A DNA stretch of 28,541 bases. It comes from Methylophilaceae bacterium (GTDB lineage Bacteria; Pseudomonadota; Gammaproteobacteria; Burkholderiales; Methylophilaceae). Made by a program: the position numbers and the translations under genes. The DNA lies in the NCBI GenBank assembly GCA_025362115.1, contig JANYIK010000039.1, positions 1 through 28,541 on the forward strand, read 5' to 3'. Numbering within the stretch: position 1 is the stretch's first letter; every line of letters starts with the position of its first letter. Shown here piece by piece: positions 14,164-23,224 of this stretch. The notes under the pieces were generated by a model. It worked only from the letters and a program-made list of their open reading frames with translations. It was not told the DNA's origin and searched no databases.

Positions 14164-17057
14164 GTAACAGAATCGGTAAAAAACCAGGCGAATGGATCAA
14201 TCGAGAAGCCACACTGAGATTCAGTTATGAGGGCAAGGATTTCACCGCATACGAAGGCGATACCATTTCTAGCGCCTTATGGGCAGCTGGTGAGAAAGTA
14301 TTAGGTCGCAGTTTCAAATATCACCGCCCACGTGGTGTATTGAGCAGCGCTAACCACGATGTCAACGTGATGTTGACAGATGGGATTGATACCAACATGC
14401 GCGGCGATGTGATCGCTGTTCGTGATGGCATGAAGCTGGAAGCGGTCAATACCATAGGAGGTGTTAAAGCGGACAGGAATCGATTTATTGATTCGATATC
14501 GCCTTTGCTGCCGGTAGGGTTTTATTACAAGGCCTTCCATACCCCTCGCCGCTTTTTCCCATTCTGGGAAAACATAATCCGTAAAGCAGCGGGTTTAGGA
14601 ATCGTCAATTTCAATTTTCCGCGTGTTGTAAAACGCAAGTCGAACACTCATTGCGATGTGCTAGTTATAGGTACTGGACCCGCAGGGCTGATGGCCGCAC
14701 TAGTAGCCGCTGATGCCGGTTTGGAAGTGACACTAGCAGATGAAAATCAACATGCTGGTGGGAGTCTTACTTATGATCGTGCTGGCGCAAGCGAAGCGGC
14801 ATCGAAACTGTCAGAGTTGATGGGGCGCGTGAAAACACATCAAAATATTTCACTACACACTGCTAGCTACGCAGCAGGTTATTACACCGACCACCTGATT
14901 CCAATCGTGGGAGAAAACGGTATTACCAAAGTACGCGCTAAAGCCGTTATTGTTGCCACGGGGGTTTTCGAACAACCTCCAGTGTTCCGTTATAACGATT
15001 TACCGGGCGTGATGTTGGGTTCATCCGCACAGCGCTTAATACATCGTTATGCGGTCAAACCATTTCATAGCGGCATCGTCGTTACTGCAAATAATCATGG
15101 CTATCGCGTTGCTCTAGACTTATTACAGGCCGGCGTTAAAGTCAGTGCATTGATTGATATGCGTGCGTTAGGTGAAGCCAGTGTTCTGGCAGAGGATGTG
15201 TTAGGCAAAGGTGTTGTGGTTCACAAAGGTTGCTGTGTCTATGAAGCGCTTCCCTCCAAAGGTCAGATGGGTGTGGCTGGCGCTGTAATATGCACTTACG
15301 ATGAAGTCGCTAATCAGGCCAACCCTTCTAATTCGTTTACTTTAGAGTGCGATGGAATTGCCATGAGTGCGGGCTGGGCGCCCGCAGCGGCGCTGCTCTA
15401 TCAGGCAGGCACCCAGATGCGTTATGACGGCACGACGCAGCAGTTTGTGCCAGCGAAACTTCCCTCCGGAGTGTTTGCTGCTGGCAAGGTTAATGGCGTA
15501 TTTTCCTTAGAGCAGCGTTTGCAGGACGGGGCGCGTGCCGCCAATGAAGTACTGCGCTACCTAGGAAAAAATGCGCTAGAAGTTAGCGTAGACCGCTATG
15601 TGGGCTCGTCTCCCAGCCATGCTTATCCCATTGTTCCACATCCTAAAGCAAAGAATTTTGTCGACTTTGATGAGGACATTCAACTCAAAGATTTCGTCAA
15701 TGCTGCACAAGAGGGTTTTGACAACATCGAACTGATGAAGCGGTTTACTACCGTGGGGATGGGGCCAAGCCAAGGTAAACATTCCAACATGAATGCCATT
15801 CGCATTCTGGCGAAAATACGCGGTTTACCAGTAGAAAAAATCGGCACCACTACAGCTCGCCCTTTCTTTCATCCAACCCCTATCGGGCATTTGGCTGGAC
15901 GTGGGTTTCACCCGCATCGTCTGACACCTATGCACGCTTGGCATGAAGCGGCTGGGGCTGAATTCACCGAAGTTGGTGCATGGTTGCGAGCCGCTTATTA
16001 CCACAAACCAAATCTCTCCAAGCAAGAAGTCATTCAAGAAGAGGCTCTAGCTGTTCGCCAATCCGTGGGCATCATTGATGGTGGGTCTCTAGGAAAATTT
16101 GAGGTGCAAGGTGCGGATGCGGCTGAGTTTCTGGAGAGATTCTACGCAGGCAAATTTGCCAGTCAGGCCGTAGGTGAAACGCGTTACGCTCTGATGTTGG
16201 ATGAGTCTGGCGTGGTGGTGGATGATGGCGTGGTATCGCGTTTGGCCGAGGATGTGTTCTATATCACCGTCAGCACTTCCAACGCGGCAGCGGTGTACCG
16301 TGAAATGCAGCGCTGGTTGCAAATTTGGAAGTTGCAGATTGGCCTGATCAACGTGACTGGGGCGTATGGCTTGATTAATGTTACTGGGCCAAATGCGCGA
16401 GTAGTAGTCGGTAAGGTGACGAAACTCAGTTTGGCTGATAGCGATTTGCCTTGTGGTGGAATACGCGAAACTGAGATAGCGGGCGTTGCCGTGCGTCTTG
16501 TCCGTGTGGGTTTCGTATCTAATCTGGCGTATGAAATTCATGTGCCTGCGGGCAACGCTTTGCATGTATGGAACGCGCTGATGACCGCAGGTGAAAGTCA
16601 TGGGATCCGCCCCTTTGGCACCGACGCGCAAAGACTGTTGCGTTTGGAAATGGGTAATCACTTGGTCGGACATGACACCGATGGCTTAACCAACCCCTAT
16701 GAGATTGGTGCTGAGTGGGCACTTGGCATGGACAAACCATTCTTTGTCGGTCAGCGCAGCCTCAAGATCATTGCGAAAAGACCGGCTAAGAAACGTCTAG
16801 TACATTTCATGCTGGAAGCAGGATTTAGTGGGGAAATGCCTTTTGAGTGCAATCTGGTGATGAAACAGGATGAAATCAAAGGCCGTGTCACCAGCATCTC
16901 TTTTAGCCGTTCTGTGAATCGCGTGATTGGATTTGCTTATGTTGATCCGGCTGATGTCAATCCTGGCGCTAAGTTCCATATCAGGACAGATAGCGGTTCT
17001 ATGGTCGAAGCTACGGTAGTAAAAGCGCCATTTGTACAGTTAGAGCGAGGGGAATGA
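14160..17057 (+). CDS. mgdC: N-methylglutamate dehydrogenase subunit C (sarcosine oxidase alpha-like)
   Basis: 965 residues. Domains in order: an N-terminal ferredoxin-like segment (FSYEGKDFTAYEGDTISSAL, GRSFKYHRPRGVLSS, about 20-63); a dinucleotide-binding domain with VIGTGPAGLMAALVAADAG (about 169-187) and ATGVFEQPPVF; and from about residue 590 a GcvT-like aminomethyltransferase domain that in this family binds tetrahydrofolate (HPHRLTPMHAWHEAAGAEFTEVGAW-type start, GLINVTGPNAR, LLRLEMG). By family it receives the imine from the beta subunit and delivers the one-carbon unit as methylene-tetrahydrofolate. The ATG overlaps the mgdB stop by 4 bases; the longer frame from 14058 runs inside mgdB and is rejected. 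Confidence 0.93.
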   Translation: MSNRIGKKPGEWINREATLRFSYEGKDFTAYEGDTISSALWAAGEKVLGRSFKYHRPRGVLSSANHDVNVMLTDGIDTNMRGDVIAVRDGMKLEAVNTIGGVKADRNRFIDSISPLLPVGFYYKAFHTPRRFFPFWENIIRKAAGLGIVNFNFPRVVKRKSNTHCDVLVIGTGPAGLMAALVAADAGLEVTLADENQHAGGSLTYDRAGASEAASKLSELMGRVKTHQNISLHTASYAAGYYTDHLIPIVGENGITKVRAKAVIVATGVFEQPPVFRYNDLPGVMLGSSAQRLIHRYAVKPFHSGIVVTANNHGYRVALDLLQAGVKVSALIDMRALGEASVLAEDVLGKGVVVHKGCCVYEALPSKGQMGVAGAVICTYDEVANQANPSNSFTLECDGIAMSAGWAPAAALLYQAGTQMRYDGTTQQFVPAKLPSGVFAAGKVNGVFSLEQRLQDGARAANEVLRYLGKNALEVSVDRYVGSSPSHAYPIVPHPKAKNFVDFDEDIQLKDFVNAAQEGFDNIELMKRFTTVGMGPSQGKHSNMNAIRILAKIRGLPVEKIGTTTARPFFHPTPIGHLAGRGFHPHRLTPMHAWHEAAGAEFTEVGAWLRAAYYHKPNLSKQEVIQEEALAVRQSVGIIDGGSLGKFEVQGADAAEFLERFYAGKFASQAVGETRYALMLDESGVVVDDGVVSRLAEDVFYITVSTSNAAAVYREMQRWLQIWKLQIGLINVTGAYGLINVTGPNARVVVGKVTKLSLADSDLPCGGIRETEIAGVAVRLVRVGFVSNLAYEIHVPAGNALHVWNALMTAGESHGIRPFGTDAQRLLRLEMGNHLVGHDTDGLTNPYEIGAEWALGMDKPFFVGQRSLKIIAKRPAKKRLVHFMLEAGFSGEMPFECNLVMKQDEIKGRVTSISFSRSVNRVIGFAYVDPADVNPGAKFHIRTDSGSMVEATVVKAPFVQLERGE

Positions 17058-17058
17058 C

Positions 17059-17727
17059 ATGCAGATGATAAGTCAACCGACCCCCATTGCTTATGCACTT
17101 AAGGGCATATCCCCCAAGATGGGGTCGCCCAATGGCATGGATGTCGTGATGAGCTTTAGTGATGAGGTCACTGAGCGCAAAAATCGGCAACTGCTAGGGG
17201 TGTGTGATGTCAGCTGCCTGTCGCGATTTGCCATTAAGGGCCCCGGAACAGCCCAATGGCTTGAGGCTAACAAAATTAGTATTCCAGCCATCGCAAACAG
17301 TTGGAAGCTACAGAAATCCGGTGCGCTGGTTCTGCGTCTAGGTAATAGCGAATTTTTAATTGAGGACCAACCGGAAGGCAAACTCTGTGCTGCACTGAAT
17401 GTAGCCGATAGAAAAACCTTAACGGGCTTGTATAAGGTTGAGCGTAGTGATGTGGCGCTGATTTTGAGTGGCAATCAGGTTTTAAGTCTTTTGTCAGAAC
17501 TTTGCACTTTGGATTTGCGTGAAAAAGCACTGGGTGAGAACGCGCTAGTGATGACACAAGTCGCTGGAATTTCAGCCACCATTATTCGCCAGAGCTTAAA
17601 TAACGAGCCTGTGTATCGGTTGTGGTGTGATGGCACTTATGGTGCTTTTATGTGGGATACGATGTTGGAAATTGCAGTTGAGCACGGTGGCGGCGCTGTG
17701 GGTTTCTCGTCGCATTACAAATTGTAA
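17059..17727 (+). CDS. mgdD: N-methylglutamate dehydrogenase subunit D (sarcosine oxidase gamma-like)
   Basis: 222 residues of the SoxG type, a GcvT-related fold without clear catalytic residues. It follows mgdC after one base and has AGGGGA before the ATG. Recognition rests on position, size and segments such as LGVCDVSCLSRFAIKGPGTAQWL, LVLRLGNSEFLIE and the C-terminal TYGAFMWDTMLEIAVEHGG, where SoxG proteins are alike. It completes the four-subunit dehydrogenase. SoxG is the least conserved subunit, so the sequence evidence alone would be weaker. Confidence 0.85.
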   Translation: MQMISQPTPIAYALKGISPKMGSPNGMDVVMSFSDEVTERKNRQLLGVCDVSCLSRFAIKGPGTAQWLEANKISIPAIANSWKLQKSGALVLRLGNSEFLIEDQPEGKLCAALNVADRKTLTGLYKVERSDVALILSGNQVLSLLSELCTLDLREKALGENALVMTQVAGISATIIRQSLNNEPVYRLWCDGTYGAFMWDTMLEIAVEHGGGAVGFSSHYKL

Positions 17728-17749
17728 GTACTTTATAAGGGAGCGCTTT

Positions 17750-19084
17750 ATGAAATCGCTGGCAGAAGCAAAGAAGTTTTTGAAAGACAACAAGGTCAAA
17801 TACATATTGGCACAATTTGTCGATATTCACGGCGTGGCCAAGGTCAAGTCTGTGCCTGCGGCACATTTGGAAGACGTGCTTACCACGGGTGCTGGTTTTG
17901 CAGGCGGGGCAATTTGGGGCATGGGTATCGCGCCGAACGGGCCTGACTATATGGCTGTGGGTGAATTGTCCACGTTATCGCTTATCCCATGGCAACCGGG
18001 CTATGCACGCCTCATTTGTGATGGTCATGTCGAAGGCAAACCCTACGAATATGACTCACGCGTCGTACTCAAAAAACAAGTTGAAATTCTCAAGAAAAAA
18101 GGGTGGATTCTCTACACCGGCTTGGAACCAGAGTTTTCACTGCTGAAAATGGACGAGCATGGCCAGATACAGCCGGTAGACGATACCGATACCTTGCAAA
18201 AACCCTGCTACGACTACAAGGGCATTACGCGTCAATCCGTGTTCTTGGAAGAGCTGACAGAATCCTTGCTGGCTTGTGGTTTGGATGTATATCAAATTGA
18301 CCACGAAGATTCCAACGGACAGTTTGAAATCAACTATACCTACGCCGACTGCCTCAAGAGTGCAGATGATTTTATTCTGTTTAAGATGGCAGCGAGCGAG
18401 ATTGCCAATAGTTTGGGCATGATGTGTTCATTTATGCCCAAGCCATTTAGCAATCGCCCTGGCAATGGCATGCACATCCATATGTCCATTGGTGACGGCA
18501 AAAAGAGTTTGTTCCATGATGACAGTGACAAGACCGGGCATGGTTTATCCAAGCTGGCCTATCACTTTATGGGTGGAATTTTGGCGCACGCACCTGCCTT
18601 GTGCGCGCTGGCAGCACCCACAGTTAACTCCTACAAGCGGCTGGTCGTAGGACGTTCTCTCACCGGTGCTACTTGGGCACCCGCTTACATCTCTTATGGT
18701 AATAACAACCGCTCGACCATGGTGCGCATTCCTTATGGTCGCCTTGAGTTGCGTTTACCTGATGGCAGTAGCAACCCATATCTCACCACCGCAGCTGTGA
18801 TCGCGGCGGGCTTGGATGGTGTGAAGCGTGAATTGGATCCAGGTAAGGGTAATGGTGACAATCTTTACGACTATTCCCCTGCTGAATTGAAAAAACATGG
18901 TATTGGCATCCTGCCGCAAAATCTCAACGAGGCGGTACGCGCACTTGAAGCTGACAAAGTAGTAAGAGATGCCCTTGGCGACAAGCTCTCACAAGAGTTC
19001 ATTGATCTTAAATCTATGGAATGGATTGAATACATGCGCCACGTCTCAGATTGGGAAATCAAGCGTTATGTGGAGTTTTTCTAG
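17750..19084 (+). CDS. gmaS: Gamma-glutamylmethylamide synthetase (glutamine synthetase-like)
   Basis: 444 residues, glutamine synthetase fold (type III/GlnT-like). It has a short beta-grasp N-terminus (KKFLKDNKVKYILAQFVDIHG), the catalytic segment PGNGMHIHMSI, the NSYKRLVVG motif with the GS arginine loop following, and RLELRLPDGSSNPYL. It lacks the adenylylation-loop tyrosine segment of housekeeping GlnA. GmaS joins methylamine to the gamma-carboxyl of glutamate with ATP, the entry step of the N-methylglutamate pathway. Assignment to methylamine rather than ammonia rests on its place between mgdABCD and mgsABC. The ATG at 17750 follows AAGGGAG; the longer frame back into mgdD is rejected. 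Confidence 0.93.
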   Translation: MKSLAEAKKFLKDNKVKYILAQFVDIHGVAKVKSVPAAHLEDVLTTGAGFAGGAIWGMGIAPNGPDYMAVGELSTLSLIPWQPGYARLICDGHVEGKPYEYDSRVVLKKQVEILKKKGWILYTGLEPEFSLLKMDEHGQIQPVDDTDTLQKPCYDYKGITRQSVFLEELTESLLACGLDVYQIDHEDSNGQFEINYTYADCLKSADDFILFKMAASEIANSLGMMCSFMPKPFSNRPGNGMHIHMSIGDGKKSLFHDDSDKTGHGLSKLAYHFMGGILAHAPALCALAAPTVNSYKRLVVGRSLTGATWAPAYISYGNNNRSTMVRIPYGRLELRLPDGSSNPYLTTAAVIAAGLDGVKRELDPGKGNGDNLYDYSPAELKKHGIGILPQNLNEAVRALEADKVVRDALGDKLSQEFIDLKSMEWIEYMRHVSDWEIKRYVEFF

Positions 19085-19114
19085 AATTTTTTAGCCTTTT
19101 ATTAGGAGGTTGTT

Positions 19115-20011
19115 ATGTGTGGAATTGTAGGATTGCTGGTGAAGAACCAGAAAATGCGTGCCAACATTGGCGAATTGATGATGCCTATGCTTATCGGCAT
19201 GACCGAGCGTGGCCCGGACTCTGCCGGGATGGCGGTATTCACTGCGCCGGTAGGCGCTAAAGAGCTTAAATTCAGCCTCTATGCGCCCTCTATGGTGTTC
19301 AATTGGCAAAATTTGGTTCAGGAACTGGTGACGCAACATAACACGCAAGCCAGCATAAGCGTGCAAGGGAATCACGCTATCTTGGTGACGACATTAGAGG
19401 TTTCATTGGTGAAAACCTGGCTGAAACAAGCATACCCCAATGTGCATTTATTGTCGGTGGGGCATGCTATTGACGTTTACAAAGACATAGGCTTGCCTGC
19501 TGACGTGGCTAAGCGCTACAACTTGCCCCATGTGACTGGAACGCACTTGGTTGGCCACACGCGTATGGCAACAGAATCTGCGGTCACTCCAGCACATGCT
19601 CATCCTTTTACTGCGGGCCAAGACTGGTGTTTGGTACATAACGGCTCGCTATCCAATGCACATAGTCTGCGTCGCAAATTGGAATATGAAGGTATCGAAT
19701 TTGAAACCGACAACGACACCGAGGCTGCTTGTCGTTTTTTGGAATGGCGCATGCGCGAAGGAGATGACTTGGAAGCCGCCCTGAATCAGGGGTTTGAAGA
19801 GCTGGATGGATTTTTTACCTTATTGATGGGCACCAAGGATCAGCTTGCTTTGGTACGCGACCCCTATGGATGCAAACCGGCGATTATTGCCGAGCATGAC
19901 GACTATGTGGCCATCGCTTCCGAGTTCCGGGCCTTGGCGCATTTGCCGGATATCAAGAACGCGAAGGTGTTCGAGCCTTCACCCAAGGAGATGTACGTAT
20001 GGAAACTCTAA
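19115..20011 (+). CDS. mgsA: N-methylglutamate synthase subunit A (class II glutamine amidotransferase-like)
   Basis: 298 residues. MCGIVG places the nucleophile cysteine at residue 2, exposed after removal of Met. RGPDSAGMAV, GHTRMATESAVTPAHAHPF and VHNGSLSN are the class II amidotransferase motifs, and DNDTEAACRF follows. It corresponds to the amidotransferase domain of glutamate synthase as a separate protein, and here would hydrolyse gamma-glutamylmethylamide and release methylamine to the synthase site. A near-perfect AGGAGGT precedes the ATG. It overlaps mgsB by 13 bases. Confidence 0.93.
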   Translation: MCGIVGLLVKNQKMRANIGELMMPMLIGMTERGPDSAGMAVFTAPVGAKELKFSLYAPSMVFNWQNLVQELVTQHNTQASISVQGNHAILVTTLEVSLVKTWLKQAYPNVHLLSVGHAIDVYKDIGLPADVAKRYNLPHVTGTHLVGHTRMATESAVTPAHAHPFTAGQDWCLVHNGSLSNAHSLRRKLEYEGIEFETDNDTEAACRFLEWRMREGDDLEAALNQGFEELDGFFTLLMGTKDQLALVRDPYGCKPAIIAEHDDYVAIASEFRALAHLPDIKNAKVFEPSPKEMYVWKL

Positions 20012-20691
20012 TATTTGACTTGGATGCCAAGCCATTACGCGAAGTGAACCAGTTCTTGCACGGCGATGCCAGCGGCTTGAATGGGAAAGCGTTTGTGATT
20101 GAAAACCCGAATGGCGCACATAGCATCGCTGTAGGTCTTAAATCTGATATTCACGTCACTGTCAAAGGGCATGCTGGATACTACGCGGCCGGTATGAACC
20201 AGATTGCCAAAGTGACCATTGAGGGAAGTGCAGGTAGCGGAGTCGCTGAAAACATGATGTCAGGTATGGTGCATGTAAAAGGTTTTGCATCCAATGCTGC
20301 TGGCGCTACAGCAAATGGTGGACTTTTAGTAATTGATGGTGATGCGGGTCTGCGTACTGCCATTGCACTTAAAGGTGCTGATGTAGTGGTCGGTGGATCA
20401 GTGGGCAGTTTTTCAGCATTTATGGCGCAAGCAGGCAATTTTGTCATCCTGGGCGACGCTGGTGAAGGTTTGGGTGACTCCATTTATGAAGCCAAAATCT
20501 TTGTGCGCGGCAAGGTAAAAAGTTTGGGTGCTGACTGCGAAGAAAAAACCATGAATCCAGAAGATAGAAAAATTCTAGCTGACCTGCTTGCCAAGTCCGG
20601 CCATGCTGGCGTGAACCCAGACAGCTTTAAGCAATATGGCTCTGCACGCACGCTCTACCACTTCCATGTTGATAATGCAGGAGCCTATTAA
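19999..20691 (+). CDS. mgsB: N-methylglutamate synthase subunit B (GXGXG beta-helix domain)
   Basis: 230 residues with the repeated Gly-x-x-x-Gly pattern of the glutamate synthase C-terminal (GXGXG) beta-helix, also seen in FwdC: KGHAGYYAAGMNQIAKVTIEG, GSAGSGVAENMMSG, DGDAGLRTA, GGSVGSFSAF and LGDAGEGLGDSIYEAKIFVRG. It is a structural subunit that links the amidotransferase and FMN subunits. The start ATG lies inside the mgsA end (13-base overlap), so the two are coupled. mgsC begins 2 bases after its stop. Confidence 0.92.
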   Translation: METLIFDLDAKPLREVNQFLHGDASGLNGKAFVIENPNGAHSIAVGLKSDIHVTVKGHAGYYAAGMNQIAKVTIEGSAGSGVAENMMSGMVHVKGFASNAAGATANGGLLVIDGDAGLRTAIALKGADVVVGGSVGSFSAFMAQAGNFVILGDAGEGLGDSIYEAKIFVRGKVKSLGADCEEKTMNPEDRKILADLLAKSGHAGVNPDSFKQYGSARTLYHFHVDNAGAY

Positions 20692-20692
20692 A

Positions 20693-22030
20693 ATGAGCGA
20701 GCAACAACCCAAAATCCCACAAACCAAACCGCGCTTTTCAGCGACGTTTGATGAAAGCACCATGTCGGAGATTCGCCGTGCTGCGGCCACCGGAATTTAT
20801 GACATCCGTGGTGCCGGTGCCAAGCGTAAGGTACCCCACTTCGATGACCTGCTGTTTCTAGGAGCCTCTGTCAGCCGCTATCCACTGGAAGGTTATCGTG
20901 AGAAATGCGCGACCGATGTGGTGCTAGGCGCACGATTTGCTAAAAAACCTATTCATTTGAAAACACCGGTGACCATTGCCGGTATGAGTTTTGGCTCATT
21001 ATCTGCCAATGCCAAGGAAGCTCTCGGACGTGGTGCCAGTGCCGCTGGCACCAGTACCACAACGGGTGATGGCGGCATGACGCAAGAAGAACGTGGTCAT
21101 TCCTCTATTCTGGTTTATCAGTATCTACCCTCACGCTATGGTATGAATCCAGACGATTTGCGTAAGGCAGATGCGATTGAAGTGGTGATTGGACAAGGTG
21201 CAAAACCAGGCGGCGGCGGAATGTTGCTTGGGCAAAAAATTACCAAGCGCGTAGCCAAGATGCGTTGTTTGCCAGAAGGTATTGACCAGCGATCTTCCTG
21301 CCGACATCCAGACTGGACAGGCCCTGATGATCTGGAAATCAAGATTGCGGAAATCCGTGAAATCACAGACTGGGAAAAACCCATCTACGTCAAGATAGGC
21401 GCGACGCGTCCTTATTTTGATGTGGCGCTGGCGGTAAAGGCTGGAGCGGATGTCGTGGTGTTGGATGGCATGCAAGGAGGCACTGCCGCCACGCAAGAAG
21501 TGTTCATCGAGCACGTGGGCATTCCTATCTTGGCGGCTATTCGCCCTGCGGTTCAGGCACTCCAAGATTTAGGGATGCACCGTAAAGTACAACTGATAGT
21601 GTCAGGGGGTATTCGTAACGGTGCTGATGTCGCTAAAGCCTTGGCGCTAGGCGCGGATGCAGTTGCTATCGGCACTGCCGCACTCATCGCGCTGGGTGAT
21701 AACGACCCGCATTTGGAAGAAGAGTACCAAAAACTTGGTACAACTGCTGGTGCTTATGATGATTGGCATGAAGGTCGCGATCCGGCAGGGATCACGACGC
21801 AAGATCCAGAACTGATGAAGCGGCTGGATCCGGTTAAAGCCGGACATCGTTTGGCCAACTATTTGGCAGTGATGACTATGGAGGCACAGGTGATAGCCCG
21901 TGCTTGTGGCAAGTCTCATTTGCATAATTTGGAGCCGGAAGACCTTGTAGCTTTAACTCTAGAAGCTTCCGCTATGGCTAAAGTACCTTTGGCTGGCACC
22001 AATTGGATTCCTGGAGTGACTGGTTTCTAA
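20693..22030 (+). CDS. mgsC: N-methylglutamate synthase subunit C (FMN/Fe-S glutamate synthase-like)
   Basis: 445 residues. It is the catalytic TIM-barrel domain of glutamate synthase: PVTIAGMSFGSLSANAKEALG, GDGGMTQEERG, GQGAKPGGGGMLLGQKIT (167-184), then cysteines at 192 and 203 in the region where the family holds its iron-sulfur cluster, YVKIGATRPYFDVALAVKAGAD, and LIVSGGIRNGADVAKALALGADAVAIGTA as the phosphate-binding FMN loop. It condenses methylamine with 2-oxoglutarate and reduces the product to N-methylglutamate. The ATG at 20693 follows AGGAG; the frame extends upstream in mgsB and that extension is rejected. Confidence 0.94.
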   Translation: MSEQQPKIPQTKPRFSATFDESTMSEIRRAAATGIYDIRGAGAKRKVPHFDDLLFLGASVSRYPLEGYREKCATDVVLGARFAKKPIHLKTPVTIAGMSFGSLSANAKEALGRGASAAGTSTTTGDGGMTQEERGHSSILVYQYLPSRYGMNPDDLRKADAIEVVIGQGAKPGGGGMLLGQKITKRVAKMRCLPEGIDQRSSCRHPDWTGPDDLEIKIAEIREITDWEKPIYVKIGATRPYFDVALAVKAGADVVVLDGMQGGTAATQEVFIEHVGIPILAAIRPAVQALQDLGMHRKVQLIVSGGIRNGADVAKALALGADAVAIGTAALIALGDNDPHLEEEYQKLGTTAGAYDDWHEGRDPAGITTQDPELMKRLDPVKAGHRLANYLAVMTMEAQVIARACGKSHLHNLEPEDLVALTLEASAMAKVPLAGTNWIPGVTGF

Positions 22031-22203
22031 TTAAACTGTTTCAATCTCTCCGGCCTTGAGTCGGTTTTGAAGGGGGTTAGTGCTATGCGCGATTACCAGA
22101 ATAAGAAGGCAATTGTCCACTACGCATGTGGTGAGACGTTATTGATTGTTCTGCAAGACGCGCTATCACTCACCCCCTTTTCTTTGTCTTTTGATAGGCG
22201 CAC

Positions 22204-22223
22204 ACTGCGTCATCGCAGTTTTT
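22204..22223 (+). terminator. Weak Rho-independent terminator or attenuator after mgsC
   Basis: ACTGCG-TCAT-CGCAGT followed by a run of T (five in all): a short 6-bp stem, so termination would be partial. Confidence 0.45.
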
Positions 22224-22264
22224 CTGATTTATCCGAATTTCCAGTTTTTTGTTAGTCCGTAGAT

Positions 22265-22282
22265 TGATTGCACATGCAATCA
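22265..22282. promoter_or_regulatory. Perfect 18-bp dyad, candidate operator before the transporter genes
   Basis: TGATTGCA-CA-TGCAATCA, arms of 8 bases, located 43 bases before the first transporter ATG. Its sequence differs from boxes A and B, so a different regulator would bind it. It could also simply be a small hairpin. Confidence 0.4.
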
Positions 22283-22324
22283 GCATACGTTTGTTGTTAA
22301 TTAACTAAAAGAGGAGGGTGGAAA

Positions 22325-22618
22325 ATGAGTGAAAGTATGGAATCACGAATACACAAGATGTATATGCAGGATTGTATATTCGCCTGGTTTGATGTTGCGC
22401 TGCTCTGGGCATCATTGGCATTTGTGCTGTATGCCATTCTGGGCATTATTCAAGACCCAAACATTCGTTTGGCACTATATGTGAGTTGTGGCGTGGTGGT
22501 GCTCTACAACACTGCTTCAGTATTAGCCATGACCAATCATTACGCCGAGGATAAAGAGTTCATCTACGGGCTCGACATCAAGCATCTTGATGCAAATAAG
22601 GCGCTGTCAAAAAAATAA
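22325..22618 (+). CDS. Small membrane protein, two predicted helices, unknown family
   Basis: 97 residues with hydrophobic segments at about 17-42 and 47-69, a charged N-terminus and a hydrophilic C-terminal tail (NHYAEDKEFIYGLDIKHLDANKALSKK). It has a strong AGAGGAGG before the ATG. I do not recognise a family. It is the first of three small membrane proteins placed directly before an APC permease and after the N-methylglutamate genes, which suggests an accessory subunit of that transporter; this is inference from position. Confidence 0.85.
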   Translation: MSESMESRIHKMYMQDCIFAWFDVALLWASLAFVLYAILGIIQDPNIRLALYVSCGVVVLYNTASVLAMTNHYAEDKEFIYGLDIKHLDANKALSKK

Positions 22619-22643
22619 TCATCATCTTAAGGAGGAGTATGAA

Positions 22644-23024
22644 ATGGCAAAAGAATATATACCCGAAAAACAAAGTGGGATAGGCCAGATTATTGATAGT
22701 ATTTTCATTCTGGTGCTGGTGTACGTCAGTCTTTATATCCCGTTGCTGATGAAGTCTGATGCGGCTGCCGAGGCGGTTAAGGATGCCCCCAAGCCCACTT
22801 GGGAATCGTTACAACTTTCCCCTGTCGTGCAAGAGCAATGGGTAAAACTCGGCTATGACGCAGAAAAAGCCGCAGCGCTCATCAACTCAAAATTTGACTA
22901 CACCATAGACCCCATGATGCTACTGCTGACTGCGGGAATCATCATTGTTTATTTCGTGTTCATGCTCAAAATATCTGATAAAGAGTATCGCGAAGTGATT
23001 TCTGAAAAATTTGGTGATAAGTAG
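22644..23024 (+). CDS. Small membrane protein with extracytoplasmic or cytoplasmic loop, unknown family
   Basis: 126 residues with hydrophobic segments at about 16-36 and 91-109, separated by a hydrophilic 54-residue loop (PKPTWESLQLSPVVQEQWVK region). The C-terminal tail SDKEYREVISEKFGDK is charged. The ATG at 22644 follows AAGGAGGAG; the frame further upstream is within the preceding gene. No family recognised. The second of three small proteins before the permease. Confidence 0.85.
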   Translation: MAKEYIPEKQSGIGQIIDSIFILVLVYVSLYIPLLMKSDAAAEAVKDAPKPTWESLQLSPVVQEQWVKLGYDAEKAAALINSKFDYTIDPMMLLLTAGIIIVYFVFMLKISDKEYREVISEKFGDK

Positions 23025-23053
23025 CCTTTCAGCACATTCAAGGAGAATGAAAC

Positions 23054-23209
23054 ATGAATTTCTGGCAATTGTTGAGTTATGCGGCTTGGGGCTTGTCTGC
23101 CTTGATGCTGTTTTGGATGCTGGCTGACGCGATGAGCGTGGCCAAGCAATATGACGAAGAATACCTGATGAGTTCGCGCGAAGGTGCTGACGAACTGACG
23201 GGACAATAA
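23054..23209 (+). CDS. 51-residue single-helix membrane protein
   Basis: A short gene: ATG at 23054, stop TAA at 23207-23209. The protein starts MNFWQLLSYAAWGLSALMLF, has one hydrophobic helix at about 5-24, then an acidic tail ending EGADELTGQ. AAGGAGAA precedes the ATG at good spacing, and it fills the gap between the 126-residue protein and the permease with only short spacers (29 and 15 bases), so it is very likely a real gene. No family recognised. It could be a small subunit of the permease. Confidence 0.8.
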   Translation: MNFWQLLSYAAWGLSALMLFWMLADAMSVAKQYDEEYLMSSREGADELTGQ

Positions 23210-23224
23210 ACGAAGGGAGTTGAC

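Larger units (their letters stand above)
22031..22324. other. 294-bp gap between mgsC and the transporter genes
   Basis: Much larger than the other gaps in this cluster. It contains a short frame (ATG at 22085, 56 codons, AAGGGGG upstream) that resembles nothing I know and is probably not a gene, a hairpin with T tract (22204-22223), and an 18-base perfect dyad (22265-22282). It may be where the transporter unit is uncoupled from mgsC. Confidence 0.55.

Noticed and set aside
12590..17727. Sarcosine oxidase soxBDAG
   Set aside because: The four genes have the right order and fold, but the direct link to gmaS and mgsABC, without glyA or other sarcosine genes, points to N-methylglutamate dehydrogenase.
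17750..22030. Ordinary glutamine synthetase and glutamate synthase
   Set aside because: Glutamate synthase would be one large GltB plus GltD; here the amidotransferase, GXGXG and FMN parts are separate small genes next to a GS-like gene and mgd genes, the arrangement of the N-methylglutamate pathway.
22067..22255. Possible small gene between mgsC and the transporter genes
   Set aside because: 56-62 residues, no recognisable pattern, no hydrophobic or conserved-looking segment, and the hairpin and T tract at 22204-22223 lie inside it. Kept only as a note in the gap entry.
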